Source: Candidatus Hartigia pinicola
GTDB taxonomy: Bacteria > Pseudomonadota > Gammaproteobacteria > Enterobacterales > Enterobacteriaceae
Direction of reading: 5' to 3'
Assembly (NCBI GenBank): GCA_020541205.1
Contig: CP048208.1
Location: 1,801,908 to 1,865,907, forward strand
Length of the DNA stretch: 64,000 nt
Within the stretch, counting starts at the first letter, position 1; every line of letters starts with the position of its first letter. This document shows positions 1-11,412 of the stretch, piece after piece. The notes below the pieces were generated by a model. It made no database searches, was not told the origin of the DNA, and saw only the letters and a list, made by a program, of their open reading frames with translations. The position numbers were made by a program, and so were the translations under genes.

Positions 1-203
1 AGATGAGCCTCCTTTAGTGCTGCCTGCATTAAAGGAACAGTTTTTTGAATATGTTCTCGAGAAGCTAACTCAGGAACAATACCCCCATAGTCATTGTGAA
101 CTGTTATTTGATTATATACCTGATTAGCTAATAGACCAAGTTTATCATTATAAATTGCAATACCAGTATCATCACATGATGTTTCAATACCTAAAACATG
201 CAT
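1..203 (-). CDS. tsaD: tRNA t6A37 threonylcarbamoyltransferase TsaD, N-terminal part (cut by window edge)
   Basis: TsaD transfers the threonylcarbamoyl group made by TsaC onto A37 of ANN-decoding tRNAs, acting with TsaB and TsaE in the cytoplasm. The visible 67 codons, read from an ATG at 203 down to the window edge, begin [20 protein letters not shown] and continue with [14 protein letters not shown], which is the ASKHA-fold N-terminus of this family. In E. coli the equivalent stretches are [18 protein letters not shown] and DYGGVVPELASRDH. An AAGGA ribosome-binding site lies about 8 bases upstream of the ATG. The gene diverges from rpsU, the standard enteric arrangement. The metal-binding histidines lie beyond the edge, so integrity of the rest cannot be judged. 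Confidence 0.95.
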   Translation of the reverse strand, partial: MHVLGIETSCDDTGIAIYNDKLGLLANQVYNQITVHNDYGGIVPELASREHIQKTVPLMQAALKEAH

Positions 204-742
<539 letters not shown>

Positions 743-799
743 TTATAAACGGTAACTACCGAAACTAAGGTATGAGTAAGTAGTATTTTGTAGTTACAA

Positions 800-824
800 C
801 CGTGCGTTCTTAAAGAATGTACGG
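800..824 (+). terminator. hairpin between rpsU and dnaG (attenuating terminator)
   Basis: A perfect 10-bp stem with two G-U pairs (arms 800-809 and 815-824) and a five-base loop sits 57 bases after rpsU and 32 bases before dnaG. Only a weak T-rich stretch follows, so read-through is expected. In E. coli a partial terminator (T1) in this spacer lowers dnaG expression relative to rpsU. This hairpin occupies the same place and is GC-richer than its surroundings, which suggests selection. Confidence 0.7.
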
Positions 825-856
825 CCTGCTATAGTTTATTAACAGGCGAAAACTTT

Positions 857-2638
857 ATGGCTGGACGAATTCCTGGTTCATTTATCAATAATTTGTTAGC
901 AATAACTAACATTGTCGATTTAGTAGATATAAAAGTCCCGTTAAAAAAACAGGGTAAAAATTATCACGCATGCTGTCCGTTCCATAACGAAAAAACTCCT
1001 TCTTTTACGGTAAATAAAAAAAGGCAATTTTATTATTGCTTTGGCTGTGGTGCTCATGGTAATGCTATCGATTTCTTAATGAATTACGATACACTTAATT
1101 TTATTGAAGCTATTGAAGAACTATCTTCTTTCTACAATCTTGACATTCCTTATGAACATAAAAAATCTAAAACACAAATTCAACTATATCAACGTCAAAA
1201 TCTGTATCAGTTGATGAATAAAATAAACTGCTATTACCATACATCTTTAAGTCATCCTAGCGCTAATAACGCTAAAGAATATTTAAGACAACGTCAATTA
1301 ACTACAGATATTATTGAACATTTTTCTATTGGTTTTGCTCCTGCAGGGTGGGATAATTTGCTGAAAAAGTTTTCGATAAACATCGACATTTATAAACAAT
1401 TAAATAACGCAGGCATGCTTGTTTCTAATAAGGCAGGACTGGTATATGACCGATTTAGGGAACGTATTATGTTCCCTATACGAGACCGTCGTGGCCGTGT
1501 TATCGGATTTGGTGGACGAGCATTAGGGAATGTATTACCTAAATATCTTAACTCACCAGACACAGATATCTTTCATAAAGGTCACCAGTTATTTGGGCTA
1601 TATGAAGCAACAAAAAATAATAATAAACTTGCAAAATTACTTGTCGTCGAAGGTTATACAGATGTTATAGCACTTACTCAATATGGCATCCCTTATACAG
1701 TTGCATCACTAGGTACCTCAACAACTTCTCAGCATATTCAATTACTCTATCGTTCAACAGATACTATCATTTATTGTTATGACGGTGATCTTGCAGGGAA
1801 ACAAGCTGCATGGCGAGCGCTGAAAACTACCCTTCCTTATTTGACTGATGGTCGTCAAGTGCGTTTTATATTTTTGCCTGATGGCGAAGATCCTGACACT
1901 TTAGTACGTAAAGAAGGTAAAGATATATTTGAAAAACGAATAAATAATGCTCAAACTTTATCTAAATTTTTTTTTGATTCGTTAGTTTCTCAAGTGGATT
2001 TAAAAATACAAGAAGGGCGTGCAAAATTTAGTAAACTCACTATCCCTTTAATAAAACAAATACCCAGTGAAACACTACGCTTATCTATGGCTCAAAAGCT
2101 AGGAAATTTTATTGGTATCCCTGATCTTGCTCATGTATTAGCCATGATGAATAGAGAAACAATTAAATTAGAAACCTATCAAGCCCCAAAATTAAAACCT
2201 ACTACAATGCGAATATTAATTTCCTTGTTAGTACAAAATCCGAATTTTTCAAAATTAGTTCCCTCATTAGAGGGTATTTCTCATATCCAAATCCCAGGCC
2301 TTTCACTATTTCAAAAATTAGTGATGGTTTGCAAGTCTACGTCTAATATCACAACTGGTCATTTACTTGAGCTATATCGTGATCATAAATTTACGAATCA
2401 ACTTGAAAAACTAGCAATTTGGAACGATATAGAAATAGAAGAAATCGCAGAAAATACCTTTAAAGATGCGTTACACCATTTATTTAATAGTGCACTTGAC
2501 AAACGTTTCGACTATTTAATGGCAAAAGAAAGAAGTGAAGGTTTGACCCTTGAAGAACGCAATGAAGTCCGCATGATCACACTATCATATATGAAAAATA
2601 ATTATATCACTCATACAGAAAGTTGTATGCATGGATAA
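857..2638 (+). CDS. dnaG: DNA primase
   Basis: DnaG makes the RNA primers for leading and lagging strands together with DnaB helicase. The 593-residue product is slightly longer than the E. coli enzyme (581). An N-terminal zinc ribbon is complete, with Cys40, His43, Cys61 and Cys64. The RNA-polymerase core carries the TOPRIM motifs VVEGYTDVIAL near residue 265 and YCYDGDLAGKQAA near residue 310, holding the acidic metal ligands. The helicase-binding C-terminal domain (from about 435) is present but diverged, as usual for this domain. The ribosome-binding site is weak (CAGGCGAAAA), in keeping with deliberately low primase synthesis in this operon. It is the middle gene, 114 bases after rpsU and 273 bases before rpoD. 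Confidence 0.97.
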   Translation: MAGRIPGSFINNLLAITNIVDLVDIKVPLKKQGKNYHACCPFHNEKTPSFTVNKKRQFYYCFGCGAHGNAIDFLMNYDTLNFIEAIEELSSFYNLDIPYEHKKSKTQIQLYQRQNLYQLMNKINCYYHTSLSHPSANNAKEYLRQRQLTTDIIEHFSIGFAPAGWDNLLKKFSINIDIYKQLNNAGMLVSNKAGLVYDRFRERIMFPIRDRRGRVIGFGGRALGNVLPKYLNSPDTDIFHKGHQLFGLYEATKNNNKLAKLLVVEGYTDVIALTQYGIPYTVASLGTSTTSQHIQLLYRSTDTIIYCYDGDLAGKQAAWRALKTTLPYLTDGRQVRFIFLPDGEDPDTLVRKEGKDIFEKRINNAQTLSKFFFDSLVSQVDLKIQEGRAKFSKLTIPLIKQIPSETLRLSMAQKLGNFIGIPDLAHVLAMMNRETIKLETYQAPKLKPTTMRILISLLVQNPNFSKLVPSLEGISHIQIPGLSLFQKLVMVCKSTSNITTGHLLELYRDHKFTNQLEKLAIWNDIEIEEIAENTFKDALHHLFNSALDKRFDYLMAKERSEGLTLEERNEVRMITLSYMKNNYITHTESCMHG

Positions 2639-2848
2639 ATCTTATATAAGCTAAGCTGTATGAATCATGAAATTTATTATATATTTAAAAGCTACTTTAC
2701 TCAATACCTAAAAATAACTTACATTATTTTGGATATATAACGAAATATTTAACATTTAAGAGTATATTAAATATAGATAAATACTTTTAAATTACTACGA
2801 AATTTAAGGTGCGTAGCATAATCATAGAAATCCCTTTTATATATTTTT

Positions 2849-2871
2849 GTTGGTCGTTTTTGTGTACCAAC
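2849..2871 (+). promoter_or_regulatory. small hairpin in the dnaG-rpoD spacer
   Basis: Arms GTTGGT (2849-2854) and ACCAAC (2866-2871) form a 6-bp stem with an 11-base loop, ending 40 bases before rpoD. No T-run follows, so it is not a terminator. An mRNA processing or stability element is possible, because the E. coli spacer is an RNase E-sensitive site. The 273-base spacer itself has no gene. Confidence 0.3.
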
Positions 2872-2911
2872 CAATACTAATCCTAATACTCAAAAGTGTG
2901 GATACCGTCTT

Positions 2912-4756
2912 ATGGAGCAAAACCCGCAGTCTCAGCTTAAGCTACTCATAACCAAAGGTAAAGAGCAAGGTTACTTAACTTATACTGAGGTCAACGACCA
3001 TCTGCCAGAAGATATGGTTGATTCAGAGCAGATTGCAGATATAATTCAAATGATTAATGACATGGGCATACAAGTCATGGAAGAAGCACCTGATTCCGAT
3101 GATTTAATACTAGCTGAAAACACGTCTAATACAGACGAAGATGCTGCTGAAGCCGCGGCACAAGTTCTTTCTACCGTTGAAAATGAAATTGGTCGTACAA
3201 CTGATCCTATACGTATGTATATGCGCGAAATGGGAACAGTCGAACTGTTAACTCGTGAAGGTGAAATCGATATAGCAAAACGTATTGAGGATGGTATTAA
3301 CCAAGTGCAATGCTCTGTTGCGGAGTATCCTGAAGCTATTACTTATCTTCTCGAACAGTATGAGCGAGTTGAAGCAGGAGAAAGCCGTTTATCTGACCTA
3401 ATCACTGGCTTCGTCGACCCTAATGCTCAAGAGGAGTTAGCTCCTACTGCAACACACATAGGTTCAGAGCTTCCAAAAGAAGAGCTAGATAAAGATGATG
3501 ATGAAAATGAAGATGATGATGATAATAATAACGACGACGATAACAGCATCGATCCTGACTTAGCCCGTCAAAAATTTAGTGAATTACGTGAACGATATGA
3601 AAAAACTCGTCAGCACATTAAACGCTTTGGTCGAAGTGATACTAAAACAATTATGGCAATCGCAGAACTCTCTGCAGTTTTTAAACAGTTCCGTTTGGTA
3701 CCCAAACAATTTGATTATCTAGTTAATAAAATGCGTGAAATGATGGATCGCGTACGTCTACAAGAACGTACTATTATGAAATACTGTATTGAACAGTATA
3801 AAATACCAAAGAAAAATTTTATCACATTATTCAGCGGAAATGAAACTAATGACACATGGTTAACTACAGTTAAAGAAATGAATAAACTTTATTCTAATAA
3901 ACTGCTAGAAGTTGAAGAAGACATTCTTCGTTGTTTGAAAAAATTACGTCACATTGAAGAAGAAACAGGCTTGATCATTGCACAGGTTAAAGATATTAAT
4001 CGTCGCATGTCTATCGGTGAAGCCAAAGCTCGTCGCGCAAAGAAAGAAATGGTTGAAGCAAACTTACGTTTAGTTATTTCTATTGCTAAAAAATACACTA
4101 ATCGTGGATTGCAATTTCTTGACCTTATCCAAGAAGGTAATATTGGTTTAATGAAAGCCGTCGATAAATTTGAATATCGTCGTGGTTATAAGTTCTCCAC
4201 TTATGCAACTTGGTGGATACGTCAAGCTATTACGCGCTCCATTGCAGATCAGGCTCGCACTATCCGTATACCAGTACATATGATTGAAACTATCAATAAA
4301 CTAAACCGCATTTCTCGTCAAATGCTACAATCAATGGGTCGTGAACCTTTACCAGAAGAATTAGCAGAACGCATGTTAATCCCAGAAGATAAAATACGTA
4401 ATGTATTAAAAATAGCTAAAGAACCTATTTCAATGGAGACACCAATTGGTGATGATGAAGACTCACATCTTGGTGATTTTATTGAAGATTCTAATTTAGA
4501 ACTACCTTTAGATTCAGCAACTTCAGAGAGTCTTCGTGCGGCAACTCATGAGGTGTTAGCGGGTCTAACTGCACGTGAGGCTAAAGTATTGCGTATGCGT
4601 TTTGGTATTGATATGAATACCGACCATACGTTGGAAGAAGTAGGTAAGCAATTTGATGTTACTCGTGAACGTATTCGTCAAATTGAAGCAAAAGCATTAC
4701 GTAAATTACGTCACCCAAGCCGCTCAGAAGTTTTACGTAGCTTTCTGGACGAATAA
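2912..4756 (+). CDS. rpoD: RNA polymerase housekeeping sigma factor (sigma-70)
   Basis: RpoD directs RNA polymerase to -10/-35 promoters. The product has 614 residues (E. coli 613) and all conserved regions. Region 1.1 is at the N-terminus ([12 protein letters not shown]). Region 1.2 is at about 96-130 ([18 protein letters not shown]). Region 2 contains [19 protein letters not shown] and [13 protein letters not shown] for -10 recognition and melting. Region 4 ends with the helix-turn-helix [17 protein letters not shown] for -35 contact. The non-conserved region carries a run of Asp, Glu and Asn at about 193-212, a low-complexity expansion also seen in enteric homologues. The short leader GTGTGGATACCGTCTT before the ATG is strikingly like the E. 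coli one. Confidence 0.98.
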   Translation: MEQNPQSQLKLLITKGKEQGYLTYTEVNDHLPEDMVDSEQIADIIQMINDMGIQVMEEAPDSDDLILAENTSNTDEDAAEAAAQVLSTVENEIGRTTDPIRMYMREMGTVELLTREGEIDIAKRIEDGINQVQCSVAEYPEAITYLLEQYERVEAGESRLSDLITGFVDPNAQEELAPTATHIGSELPKEELDKDDDENEDDDDNNNDDDNSIDPDLARQKFSELRERYEKTRQHIKRFGRSDTKTIMAIAELSAVFKQFRLVPKQFDYLVNKMREMMDRVRLQERTIMKYCIEQYKIPKKNFITLFSGNETNDTWLTTVKEMNKLYSNKLLEVEEDILRCLKKLRHIEEETGLIIAQVKDINRRMSIGEAKARRAKKEMVEANLRLVISIAKKYTNRGLQFLDLIQEGNIGLMKAVDKFEYRRGYKFSTYATWWIRQAITRSIADQARTIRIPVHMIETINKLNRISRQMLQSMGREPLPEELAERMLIPEDKIRNVLKIAKEPISMETPIGDDEDSHLGDFIEDSNLELPLDSATSESLRAATHEVLAGLTAREAKVLRMRFGIDMNTDHTLEEVGKQFDVTRERIRQIEAKALRKLRHPSRSEVLRSFLDE

Positions 4757-7713
4757 TATAATATTCTAAGATAATTATTATATAATAATACCTTAATTAA
4801 CCATATCTAAGATCACATTGAACTCAAAAATGTCATGCGAATAAAACCGTCATCACTACACTATGAAGATTTCAGATCCAAAAAATACCATCTGATAAAT
4901 TGAAAATCGTATTTTAAAAGAGGGAAGATTTTATTTAACGATCTTTGTATCGACACTTAACCGACTATCACACGTATGAATCTATTTTCAACCATACATT
5001 ATAAAAATCATTTACAGATTTAATATTATTACTGTGCGTAATACTAACGATTCAGAATTTTCATCACGGTGAATGCAGCTTAAGAAGTAGTAACTTAAAT
5101 TATATCATAATAATAATTAATGTTTTAATTTACGTTTCGGCTTTACATTTCTTGATATTATATAATTAACTCATATCACTTAGTATTGTTCTATTTTTTA
5201 CTACAATGACACTTGTTATAATGAATAGTTTCTGAAATAGAAATACATACACGCAATCTCTAAAATATTATACATCTTACTACACAGCGATCTAGATAAT
5301 AACTTACTTTTATAATTATATAAAATTGGTTGCTATCACGCTCTTCTTAATTCATTAAAAAACTGTAAATTTATTACTAATTTTATGTAGACACATGATA
5401 AACTTTTAACATTTTCTTTCGTTCATTAGAATTTCTATACTAAATCTATCATCAAAGATCTTTAATTCTTATCATGAGTAACTGGTTACTTTCTGTCAAC
5501 AATCATCTTTACTATACGATGTTTCGATACATATGAGTTAGATAATAAACTAAAACTCAATGCTAAAATTACTACTATTTAATAGTATATTTAACTAAAC
5601 GATAATTCTATAATAAATCTATATATTTTATGTAATGAGAGTACATTTTTAGAGAGATAATACGTTTAAGTAAATTTAAAAACTAATTATTTTGAAGATT
5701 ATGTTATTGCTCTCTACACACTAATCATGATTACATGCATATTTTATACTGATTTTTTATAAGATTATGTGAATTATCTTAGAGATACCATGTGAATATT
5801 CATCTAATTATGAGAAAATATTACAGTGCAATGTGTTTGATATAAATTTACACTTAAGAATTACAAAACATTACTAACATAGTAGAAATATTTTTCTTTG
5901 TGCTAAATTAAAAATTTTAAATCAATTATTTTATTATTTTTTGTATTAAATTTTTTAAAACTTATTCACTTTGCAACAATTTTTTAACTTTATTCAAAAC
6001 TTTTTTTAAAATTATTATTTTGTTAATGTTCTTTCAAAAAAATAAAAATGTACCGTCGTTCGAATAGTCAAAAAAAATATTTTCAGTGAGATATGGACAT
6101 AGTTACTTTACTATAAATAGTCTTTATATATAATCATTTGAAAGTTCAAACATTAATTGTCACAAACAGAAATACAAGTATGCTGGAAAATATTAAATAA
6201 AATAATGCACGAGATCCGTATTTATAACAATTCAAAACTTATAGATTCTTCATAAAATTTAATGCACAAAAACCTTAAGAATACAAATGCATATTATAAT
6301 AACCAGACATAAACCTAATAACAAATTCTATATCATTAAACAATATATTAAAATAAATATCGCATTTATTCTATAAAATTATAGTCACGATAAAAGTGTT
6401 ATAAACTAAAAGCACATTAATAACTTACCATCTGCATACAAACAGCTTACATGCATACAATATCTATTAACAGATTGTCTTTATAAGAGACAAAGTATTT
6501 TAGAAAAAATATATTATATTATATCATGAGTTTTTCTACAAAAATAATAAATATTATAAAATTAGATACTAAAAAACATAATGATTTACACGTTTAGTTG
6601 TTCAACACACATTAATTTATATAAAAACAATACAACCGAATACAAAAAGAACAACGGAACAATACTAAAATACCTATCTGCAATATATTAAACTAAAATT
6701 AATTGCCTTAAAATTAATTACAAAATCTAATCATGCTTTAAAAGTATAATTTTTCTCATTACAGTATTAAAAATCAACTTTATTGACATTATATTATAAT
6801 ACTCCTAAAGTTATTATTGTAAACTTCATTATTAAAATATATCTTTATATTAAGATATAATTTAGATAATTTATTCTAAATTAATATTTAGAATAATTTC
6901 AATATGTTATCATATAACTACATTCAGAGTGTTTATATTAAAATACAATCGAATGATTCAAATTAAATTAATACGTAAGTTAATCATAATATTCATCATG
7001 AATAATTTTTACAGTAAAAATATTTGGCTTTAAGTGTATATTTAAAATATTCTATATATAAATATTTAATTATTTTAGTACAGATTATTTACAGTAAAAT
7101 ATTAAGTAATAAATAAGATATAGCATTAAGAGTTAAACTATATTGCTAGATGTATCTTTACAATACGTAATGCAATAAGAAATAATTTTACTGTTTTTAA
7201 ACCATTTTTTCAATAAAAAACTACCTTTTACATTTCAATTTTTCATCATAACTTTATCACATAAAGTCTAATTAAATTAACAGATAAACTATATCGTACA
7301 CATCTAATTATATACAAAAGATACCTAAAAAAATCTCTCTTATAAAATAAAATGTTAAAATTCTACTTTACTCCTGTTTTCAAATAAAGATCATGTCTTT
7401 ATATATCGCGTCATTAATGTCGCTTATTACATAAGTTAAATTTCTATATCGTACTCATGATCAGTGATTCTGTTACTACAAACCTTGAATACAATATAAA
7501 ATTTATAAAAACTACTAGGTAGTTGATAGTAAAATTAATAAATTTTAAACAATACAAAAATGAACATCGTATTTATCTACTACAACATTAAGGTAGCTTA
7601 TTTTGAATTAAAATAAGCTAACTAATACCAGTGTGATATCTTATCTGCACTATTATTTACTCAATGTTAAGTAAATATTATTTTAAAACTTTATTTTAAG
7701 ACTTTAATAAATT
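4757..7713. other. non-coding AT-rich desert after rpoD
   Basis: About 3 kb with no plausible gene on either strand. Stops are dense in all frames, homopolymers of A and T are common, and I recognise no tRNA, terminator or protein motif. The enteric neighbour expected near here, mug, is not detectable. The region most likely consists of genes decayed past recognition. Confidence 0.6.
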
Positions 7714-7790
7714 TGGTGGCCCCTGCTGGACTTGAACCAGCGACCACTCGATTATGAGTCGACTACTCTAACCAACTGAGCTAAGGGGCC
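7714..7790 (-). tRNA. ileX: tRNA-Ile2, anticodon CAU (lysidine type)
   Basis: The reverse complement folds into a complete cloverleaf. Acceptor GGCCCCT (7784-7790) pairs with AGGGGCC, the anticodon loop is CTCATAA with CAT at 7754-7756, the T arm reads CTGGTTCAAGTCCAG, and the 3' CCA is encoded (7714-7716). A CAU anticodon could mean methionine, but the acceptor and overall sequence match enteric ileX, whose C34 is converted to lysidine by TilS so that it reads AUA. AUA codons are frequent in this genome, which explains retention. It lies in the rpoD neighbourhood, as in E. coli, and is an island in otherwise empty DNA. Confidence 0.93.
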
Positions 7791-10420
7791 TAATAAAATT
7801 CTATTATAAATGCAGTTTATTTTAGATCTAGTTTTTCAAAATTAAATTTTTGATTTTATGATATATGTATTACATACTTTATAAAAAGGTTAATAAATTT
7901 AAGACTACTCTGGCTTAGAATAAAATACATTAACCAATCAGTTCATGCTTGAGAAACGAAAAATGACTAAACTGTTTTAATATTTTAACTAAGAATAATA
8001 AAAATCATATGGTGAATAATGACCTGAATTATTATAATTTGTAAATAAAAAATAACAAATCTTACACTTTTCAAAAATTATTCATCACACTACAGTAAAA
8101 AATCTTCTATTTTTCTCATATTTAGTATGTAATATCAAATAAGATAAATCATTTACATATTTTAACATGTCGTACTAGTAAATGCTATTTTTAAAATACA
8201 TATTAGTATTCTTTAAAATATATATACATATATATCTTAAAGAATTAACAACTAAATTGTAGTAAACTAGTTATCAACTAGACGATCATATTCATTGTAA
8301 TGTCAAACTATATTTCAATACAATACAGAACATAGATTAAAATATCATTTGACAATGCTTATAAATTATTTCATGTAATATTTTATCATCAGATAAATCA
8401 TTAAACTAATGACCTAATTAATAAAAAGATATTACTATTAATTTTACAAATTGATCAGTATAAATTATTATACATTAAGTTAGTCAAATCTATATTTTAT
8501 TCATGCTCAAGATACTTTCATGCACTAAAAAATTTAGCGCTAATTCAATAATAACATAATACATATTGCATTGACACTAAAGAAATTTCTTAGTAATCAT
8601 CGTTATGATAACATTAATATTGTGCTTTAGTAATATGTTATAATACATGAAGCTATTAAAAAGATAAATTCCAGAAAAGATAAATTTAAAATTTAACTAT
8701 CAAAAGAGACCGATTTCTCTTAAGAATTATTTTTAAATGTAGCAAACTTTTAATAAAAATTGATGATTATTTCTCATTTGTTTATAGTTTAGTTTACTTT
8801 ACGCTTGCTCATATTTATAAACAAGAAAAATACTTAGTTAGAAACATTCAAAAATTCTACAAAATATAATAAATATAGATATTAAATAATATAAAAAATA
8901 CAAAAAAACTACTTCTATTACTAGCAAGTTGCATTTGGTATATTTAACAAAAATTACGTTAATGTTAATAAAAAATGACTATTCTTTTTATTACCGATAA
9001 ATTGAATAAATATTTTTTTTGGAGAATATTTGAAAACTTAGTTAAGTAAATGTAATATTAATAACTCATTTTCTTCTTTTTAAATCAATAGTAAAACATC
9101 TACCTGAATAGCATTACGCAACGAACAATTAAAATTAAATTTTCTATCAATGGATAAAATATATTATATAGCCTAATATTCTAGTTGTAGTATTACATAT
9201 ATTCACTAATAAATTATATATAAAGATATTGTTCACTTACTTTATTGACCTCATTTGAATCATGCAAATCAGTTACTGTACTAAACTTCACATTCGTTAT
9301 ACGTAACTGTAATACATAGTAAAATAAGCAGTTTATCTTTCTTATGAAAATTGAAAATAAATAAAATACTACTACTAGTACTACTACTATAACAATAGTA
9401 GTAGTAATATTTAAGAAATAATTTGACATTTATAAAATTTAATTTGAATATAACTCTAAATTACATAAGTTTAAGCTAATAAGAAAGGAAATAAATAAAA
9501 ATATTTTATAGTATCACGCTAACAATAATAGCAGAATTTTTTTATTCAAAAATAACTTCAAAATCAAACCTGTATATTCTTAATATATTTTAAAAGTAAA
9601 ATAATTATATTATTTATAGTGATGACATTATAGTCACGTACCTGTACAGGTTGATTCTTCCAATCAGAACACATCAGGATATTGAATTTTATAAAACAAA
9701 ATGAGTTTTTAACTTTTCTTAAGATGAAATTAACTAACGTTTATATTATTTAATAATTTTAATAAAAAGCAATAAATGTTTTTAGTCATTATAAAATCTT
9801 CTGAAATGTAAATGAAGAAATAATAAGTTCATAATCGAAAAAAATTATTTTATATATATTTAGTAAATCAATGTATTATATCAGTTATATTCTAAAAATT
9901 TTAGAGAATAAATAATTGACTAATATATGAATTCAATTAAAAAACAATTAATATATGAGATTATAACGCATAAATGAATAAAAATGAAGAAAAGACTTCT
10001 ATTACACTCATTAAGTTTAGAAAAATCAGTAAAAAATTTCATCTTTATACAGAGTTTCATATCAGGAATGCTCTATTGTACTTTTAAAAGAGAAACAGCT
10101 GCACTAAAATCACTATTCTTTGTAGTTTAATGATGCAAACCTAAGTAATGACATAAAATATATTATACGATTATGCAAAGACAGTATTTTTAAAATAATG
10201 AACATTACGGAAGTATATGATAGGTATAGACAACGCTTTTGTATTTCATATCTTGAAGATGTAATACAATTATTAAGATAACTACAGATTACTAAATTTT
10301 TAGGAAAACATTGTTATCAAAATCTGAAATAGCGTAAATCTCGAAGGTTGTCATAATGACTTTATCACATTAATCTGAGAATGATTATGACGCTTACGTT
10401 ATGACAAGAGAATAAATCTA
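7791..10420. other. non-coding AT-rich desert between tRNA-Ile2 and the pldB pseudogene
   Basis: About 2.6 kb with no convincing gene. It contains low-complexity stretches, including a TAC/TAG trinucleotide hairpin at 9379-9406. Just before pldB, GTCATAA (10350-10356) and two copies of TTATGAC (10385-10391, 10399-10405) form inverted and direct repeats that may be a remnant regulatory site. The 71-codon frame on the minus strand at 9214-9429 spans the trinucleotide repeat and is not a gene. Confidence 0.5.
9379..9406. repeat. trinucleotide inverted repeat (12-bp hairpin)
   Basis: TACTACTACTAT (9379-9390) is followed after AACA by its exact complement ATAGTAGTAGTA (9395-9406). The left arm belongs to a longer ACT-repeat run starting near 9367. 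It probably arose by slippage and has no T-tract of a terminator. Confidence 0.7.
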
Positions 10421-11412
10421 ATGACTCCTAAAAGGCTAAAAAAAAGTTGGCTCAATCGTGAAATACAATTTTCTACGTTTGCCAACGGACCGCTTTCATA
10501 CTTTTGGAAACAACGAGAAGAAACTAAATTTTTAGGAATTGATAATATACCTATCCGTTATGTACAATTTCTCAACTCTCAACATGAGAAAGTAATTGTT
10601 ATTTCTCCTGGACGTAGTGAAAGTTATGTAAAATATCTTGAAGTCGCTTATGATTTTTATCATCTTAATTTCGACGTTGTTGTTATTGATCATAGAGGAC
10701 AAGGACGATCAGGACGTGTGTTAAGTGATCCTCAAAAAAAGGCATATTGAAAATATACCGATTATATTGATGACTTTACACAATTTCTTGAACTTAGTAT
10801 GCAATGTCGATATTATTTTAAATTCTATGCATTAGCACACTCAATGGGATGTTCAATCCTAAGAGGGTATTTACTACGTGATAAAGTAACTTTTGACGCA
10901 GCAGTACTTTCTGCACCAATGATTGGAATTAATTTACCTATGCCACGTTGGCTTGCAAGCTTTATTATTGAAAGAGCTGAATTACGAAAAAGCATACGAA
11001 ATAATTATGCTGCTTCAACGGGAAAATGGCAACCATTACCTTATCTCATTAATGGACTCACACATAGTCAAAAACGTTATCGGCATTATCTACGGCTATT
11101 ATATAGATTATCCTGAATTACGTCTTGGTGGACGCACGTATCATTGGCTTCGAGAAAGTTTTGCAATCGGTAATGAATTAATTGAAAAAGCGGGAGAAAT
11201 TGATATACCTCTCCTACTATTAGAAGCAGGTAAGGAAAAAGTTATTAGTAATCGAAAACTGAAAGCTTTTTGTCATAATAGACAGAAATCAAAAATAGAA
11301 AGAGAATTATGCATCCTTATTGAAGGAGCTCATCATGAAAGATATGTTTGAAGTAAATGCATTAAGAGAAATAGCTCTTAATGCTATCTGTGATTTTTTT
11401 GAACAGTATTAA
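10421..11412 (+). pseudogene. pldB: lysophospholipase L2 pseudogene (one stop, two frameshifts)
   Basis: PldB is an inner-membrane alpha/beta-hydrolase that degrades lysophospholipids. Colinear homology to the E. coli protein runs the whole length: NGPLSYFW near the N-terminus, VIDHRGQGRSGR, the nucleophile elbow LAHSMG, GGRTYHWLRES, and the tail ALNAICDFFEQY. The reading is broken three times. An in-frame TGA lies at 10748-10750, just after a run of seven A. A single extra base lies near 11105 in a TA repeat, and another near 11343 just after GCTCATCATGAA. Restoring these gives about 330 codons, the normal family size. Codon pattern and base composition are still gene-like, so inactivation is recent compared with the surrounding DNA. 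No neighbour suggests a function. Confidence 0.92.

Noticed and set aside
9214-9429. 71-codon open frame on the minus strand with a hydrophobic Val/Ile segment.
   Set aside because: The hydrophobic segment is simply the translation of the trinucleotide repeat hairpin.
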